The notes under the pieces were generated by a model, which was not told the DNA's origin, did not search any database, and saw only the letters and a program-made list of their open reading frames with translations. DNA of 64,000 nt, from contig CAMBCF010000007.1 in the NCBI GenBank assembly GCA_945864585.1, positions 1 through 64,000 of the forward strand, read 5' to 3'. A program made the position numbers and the translations under genes. Shown in pieces: positions 61,459 to 64,000 of the stretch. The first letter of the stretch is position 1. Each line of letters starts with the position of its first letter. Origin of the DNA: Bordetella parapertussis (GTDB taxonomy: Bacteria > Pseudomonadota > Gammaproteobacteria > Burkholderiales > SG8-41).

Positions 61459-61944
61459 TTATAACTTAATGGAACGAACTGCAGTGACGCTTAGCGCTTT
61501 ACGCATTCTGAATGCAGTCTCCTCGCCGCGATAGTAGCGGGGAACCACGCTCACAAATTCGAAGCCCAGCGCCTGATAGAAAAATTTTGCACTGGTGTTA
61601 TTCGCACGCAGCTCCAGTTCGATTTCCGTGATGCCGGCGGTCAGTGCCGACTTCTCCAGCCACGCGACGAGCGCGCGCCCGATGCCATTGCGCTGATGCG
61701 TGGACACCACCGCCAGCAGACTCAGATGCAAACGTGTGTCGCCGAATTCGGCGATGGCGAATCCGCTGATTCGATAATCGATTTGTGCGACTGCCACACA
61801 GGTATTGCGATGATCGATGGCGCGCATCACACGCCCCGGATCCCAACTCCAGCCGCGCAAACCCAGTTCAATCAGGCAGCGCGACATCACCGCGATGGTG
61901 TGAGCATCGCTGTCACGGGCGAGACGTATCGTGGTTGCGGTCAC
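61459..61944 (-). CDS. GNAT acetyltransferase, RimI-like
   Basis: LLAVVSTHQRNGIGRALVAWLEKSA; ELELRANNTSAKFFYQALGFEFV. Confidence 0.83.
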   Translation of the reverse strand: MTATTIRLARDSDAHTIAVMSRCLIELGLRGWSWDPGRVMRAIDHRNTCVAVAQIDYRISGFAIAEFGDTRLHLSLLAVVSTHQRNGIGRALVAWLEKSALTAGITEIELELRANNTSAKFFYQALGFEFVSVVPRYYRGEETAFRMRKALSVTAVRSIKL

Positions 61945-62181
61945 GGTGCGCCTATCTTACCAATAAAAACGGCGATTCGGCCACAGCTAACCCCAAGAAC
62001 AATTCGACAGGATTAATCAGGGAACACTGAAAGCGGAGCACAGGATGCACAGGATAAACCCTCCACCCAGGTCTATCCTGTTCATCCTGTTCATCCTGTT
62101 CATCCTGTCTTATCTTTTGAATTTCCTTCGTGAACACTGCGACTAATAGCTTTTTCCAGGACTGTCTGTCGCGTTTGAAAA

Positions 62182-62742
62182 TCAGGCTTTGTTCTTGGCA
62201 ATGAATCTTAGCGCGACGCCATTGTTGCACCAACGCTCGCGCGTGGGTTGCGGGCCGTCCTCGAACACATGGCCGTGATGCCCGCCGCACTTGGCGCAGT
62301 GATACTCGGTGCGCGGCAATATCAGCTTGTAATCGGTTTTTTTCACGAACGCGCCGGGGATGGTGGTGAAAAAACTCGGCCAGCCGGTGCCCGATTCGTA
62401 TTTCATCGCCGACGTAAACACCGGCAATGCGCAGCCCGAACACACGAACACGCCAGGGCGCTTTTCCGCATTGTGCGAACTGCTGCCCGCGCGTTCCGTG
62501 CCTTCGTCGCGCAGCACGTCGTAGGCCGCCGGCGACAGTTGCTTGCGCCACTCGTCTTTGCTCAGCTTCAGTGGTGGTGTTGCAGTGACCTCGGGCGTGC
62601 CATCGGCCAGCAGCGCCTTCCAGTTTTTGCGCATGTCGTCGAGGGTTTTCTTGTCCATAGACTGCGCAAACGACTCGTGCGCCGGCAATATTCCCAAAGC
62701 GGCCCATGCCGCAATGCTTTGTATGAATCCACGTCTTTCCAT
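62182..62742 (-). CDS. msrB: Peptide-methionine (R)-S-oxide reductase MsrB, exported
   Basis: SGTGWPSFF, YHCAKCGGHHGHVFEDGP, RWCNNGVALRF; N-terminal signal. Confidence 0.93.
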   Translation of the reverse strand: MERRGFIQSIAAWAALGILPAHESFAQSMDKKTLDDMRKNWKALLADGTPEVTATPPLKLSKDEWRKQLSPAAYDVLRDEGTERAGSSSHNAEKRPGVFVCSGCALPVFTSAMKYESGTGWPSFFTTIPGAFVKKTDYKLILPRTEYHCAKCGGHHGHVFEDGPQPTRERWCNNGVALRFIAKNKA

Positions 62743-62858
62743 TGATAATCTCCTCTGGTTCCAGCATCAGGCCCTGTGACCGCAGGCGCCGGGAGAGATT
62801 CCCGGCGCCACGCAAATGCGCTCATTTGCGTGCATTGGTCGGAGACAGGGTGGCAACC

Positions 62859-64000
62859 TTACAGCGTGGCCTCGGAACCGAAAATCACCGTGCATTCGCT
62901 GGAAAACACGCCACCATTGCCCTGCGCCAGAGCGACATCGCAGTTTTTGACCTGCCGCTGCCCGCATTCACCCCGCACCTGCCGGATCGCCTCGATCATC
63001 ACCAGCAGGCCATACATGCCGGGGTGGCAATACGACAGCCCGCCGCCACTGGTATTCACCGCGAGTTTGCCGCCCGGCGCAATGGTCCCGCCCGCGACAA
63101 AGCGTCCGCCCTCGCCTTTCGGACAAAAGCCCAGATCTTCCAGGAACAGTATCGGCGTGATGGTAAACGCATCGTACAGCGACAGCATTTGCATATCCGC
63201 AGGCTTCATGCCGGCCATCGCGTACGCCTGCGCGCCGGATTCCTTGGCGGCTGTGACGGTGAAGTCCGGCATGCTGGAAATATTGGCGTGCGACAGCGAT
63301 TCGCCGGTGCCGAGCACATACACCGGTTTCTTTTTCAGCGACTTGGCGCGATCCGCGCGCACCATCACAATCGCCCCGCCGCCGTCGAGCACCAGGCAGC
63401 AATCGCGCACCGTGAACGGATAACTCACCATGCGCGCTTTGAGCACCTGCTCAATGGTGAGCGGCTCTTTCTCCCACGCCTTTGGGTTGAGCAGCGCCCA
63501 TTTGCGCGCGGATACGGCCACTTCCGCCAGCTGTTCGCGGGTGGTGCCGTACTGATGCATATGCCGCATGGCCGCCATCGCGTACGCGGTGCTCGGCATG
63601 AACGGGCGATACGGCGATTCGTAGGGATTGAAATCGCGTGGGCTGGCCGCGGCGCGCGACACCGACCGCTGCGTGCTGCCGTAGGCGATGACCGCCACAT
63701 TGCACAGCCCCAACTGCAGCGCCGCATGCGCGTGCGCCACATGTGTCATGAACGATGAACCGCCGATCACGGTGCCGTCGAAATACTTGGGCTTGATGCG
63801 CAGGTACTCGGCAAACGCCATCGGTCCCATACGCACCTGGGTGGCCCCCACGAACAACCCGTCCACATCCTTCAGCGTCAGGCCGCAATCCTCCAGCGCG
63901 CGCATTGTCGCTTGCGCCATCAGGTCCATCGGATGCGTGCCCTGCGCCACCTGGCCCAGATCGGATTCCTCGGCACCCACCACGGCAACGCTGCCGCGCT
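62859..64000 (-). CDS. Thiolase / lipid-transfer-like protein (5' end outside window)
   Basis: ALEDCGLTLKDVDGLFVG, GGSSFMTHVAHAHAAL, NTSGGGLSYCHPG; frame open to window edge. Confidence 0.88.
   Translation of the reverse strand, partial: RGSVAVVGAEESDLGQVAQGTHPMDLMAQATMRALEDCGLTLKDVDGLFVGATQVRMGPMAFAEYLRIKPKYFDGTVIGGSSFMTHVAHAHAALQLGLCNVAVIAYGSTQRSVSRAAASPRDFNPYESPYRPFMPSTAYAMAAMRHMHQYGTTREQLAEVAVSARKWALLNPKAWEKEPLTIEQVLKARMVSYPFTVRDCCLVLDGGGAIVMVRADRAKSLKKKPVYVLGTGESLSHANISSMPDFTVTAAKESGAQAYAMAGMKPADMQMLSLYDAFTITPILFLEDLGFCPKGEGGRFVAGGTIAPGGKLAVNTSGGGLSYCHPGMYGLLVMIEAIRQVRGECGQRQVKNCDVALAQGNGGVFSSECTVIFGSEATL

Noticed and set aside
62182-62742. MsrB as a second selenoprotein
   Set aside because: Catalytic position reads RWCNN with a normal Cys codon; no in-frame UGA.

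Overview
Window from a GC-rich, betaproteobacterial-type chromosome. Most of 1-32 kb is housekeeping: phnE pair, murJ, rpsT, argD-argF-argG, a BPH-type proteasome homologue, yajQ, ribBA-folE-dxs-ispA-xseB, an arsenosugar-type cluster (arsS plus two glycosyltransferases), flavocytochrome c sulfide dehydrogenase, clpA/clpS. The main result is a compact selenocysteine locus at about 33.7-39.3 kb: selA, selB, a thioredoxin-reductase-like flavoprotein and a tRNA-Sec (UCA). It is preceded by a gene the ORF track truncates. Reading the in-frame UGA at 33725-33727 as Sec restores a continuous 258-codon ORF encoding a glutaredoxin-like domain (redox motif U-S-S-C) fused to a DinB-like domain, with a candidate bacterial SECIS hairpin just after the UGA. 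A second accessory region (about 45.8-59.75 kb) holds a putative MqsR/MqsA/SecB-like toxin-antitoxin-chaperone module and a five-gene operon (XRE-SNF2 helicase-DUF3883, MBL-fold protein, membrane protein, DUF1156 methyltransferase, DUF499 ATPase). It is bracketed by 33-bp near-identical direct repeats that are C-terminal remnants of Bug/TctC-type genes. Other signals: a PIN/RHH toxin-antitoxin pair bracketed by a 99-bp duplication of the DUF2784 gene 5' end, a 150-bp MITE-like element, several intergenic inverted repeats built from 7-9 nt tandem units, and a 14-mer AT-rich motif present three times. All family names come from reading the translations; no searches were run.
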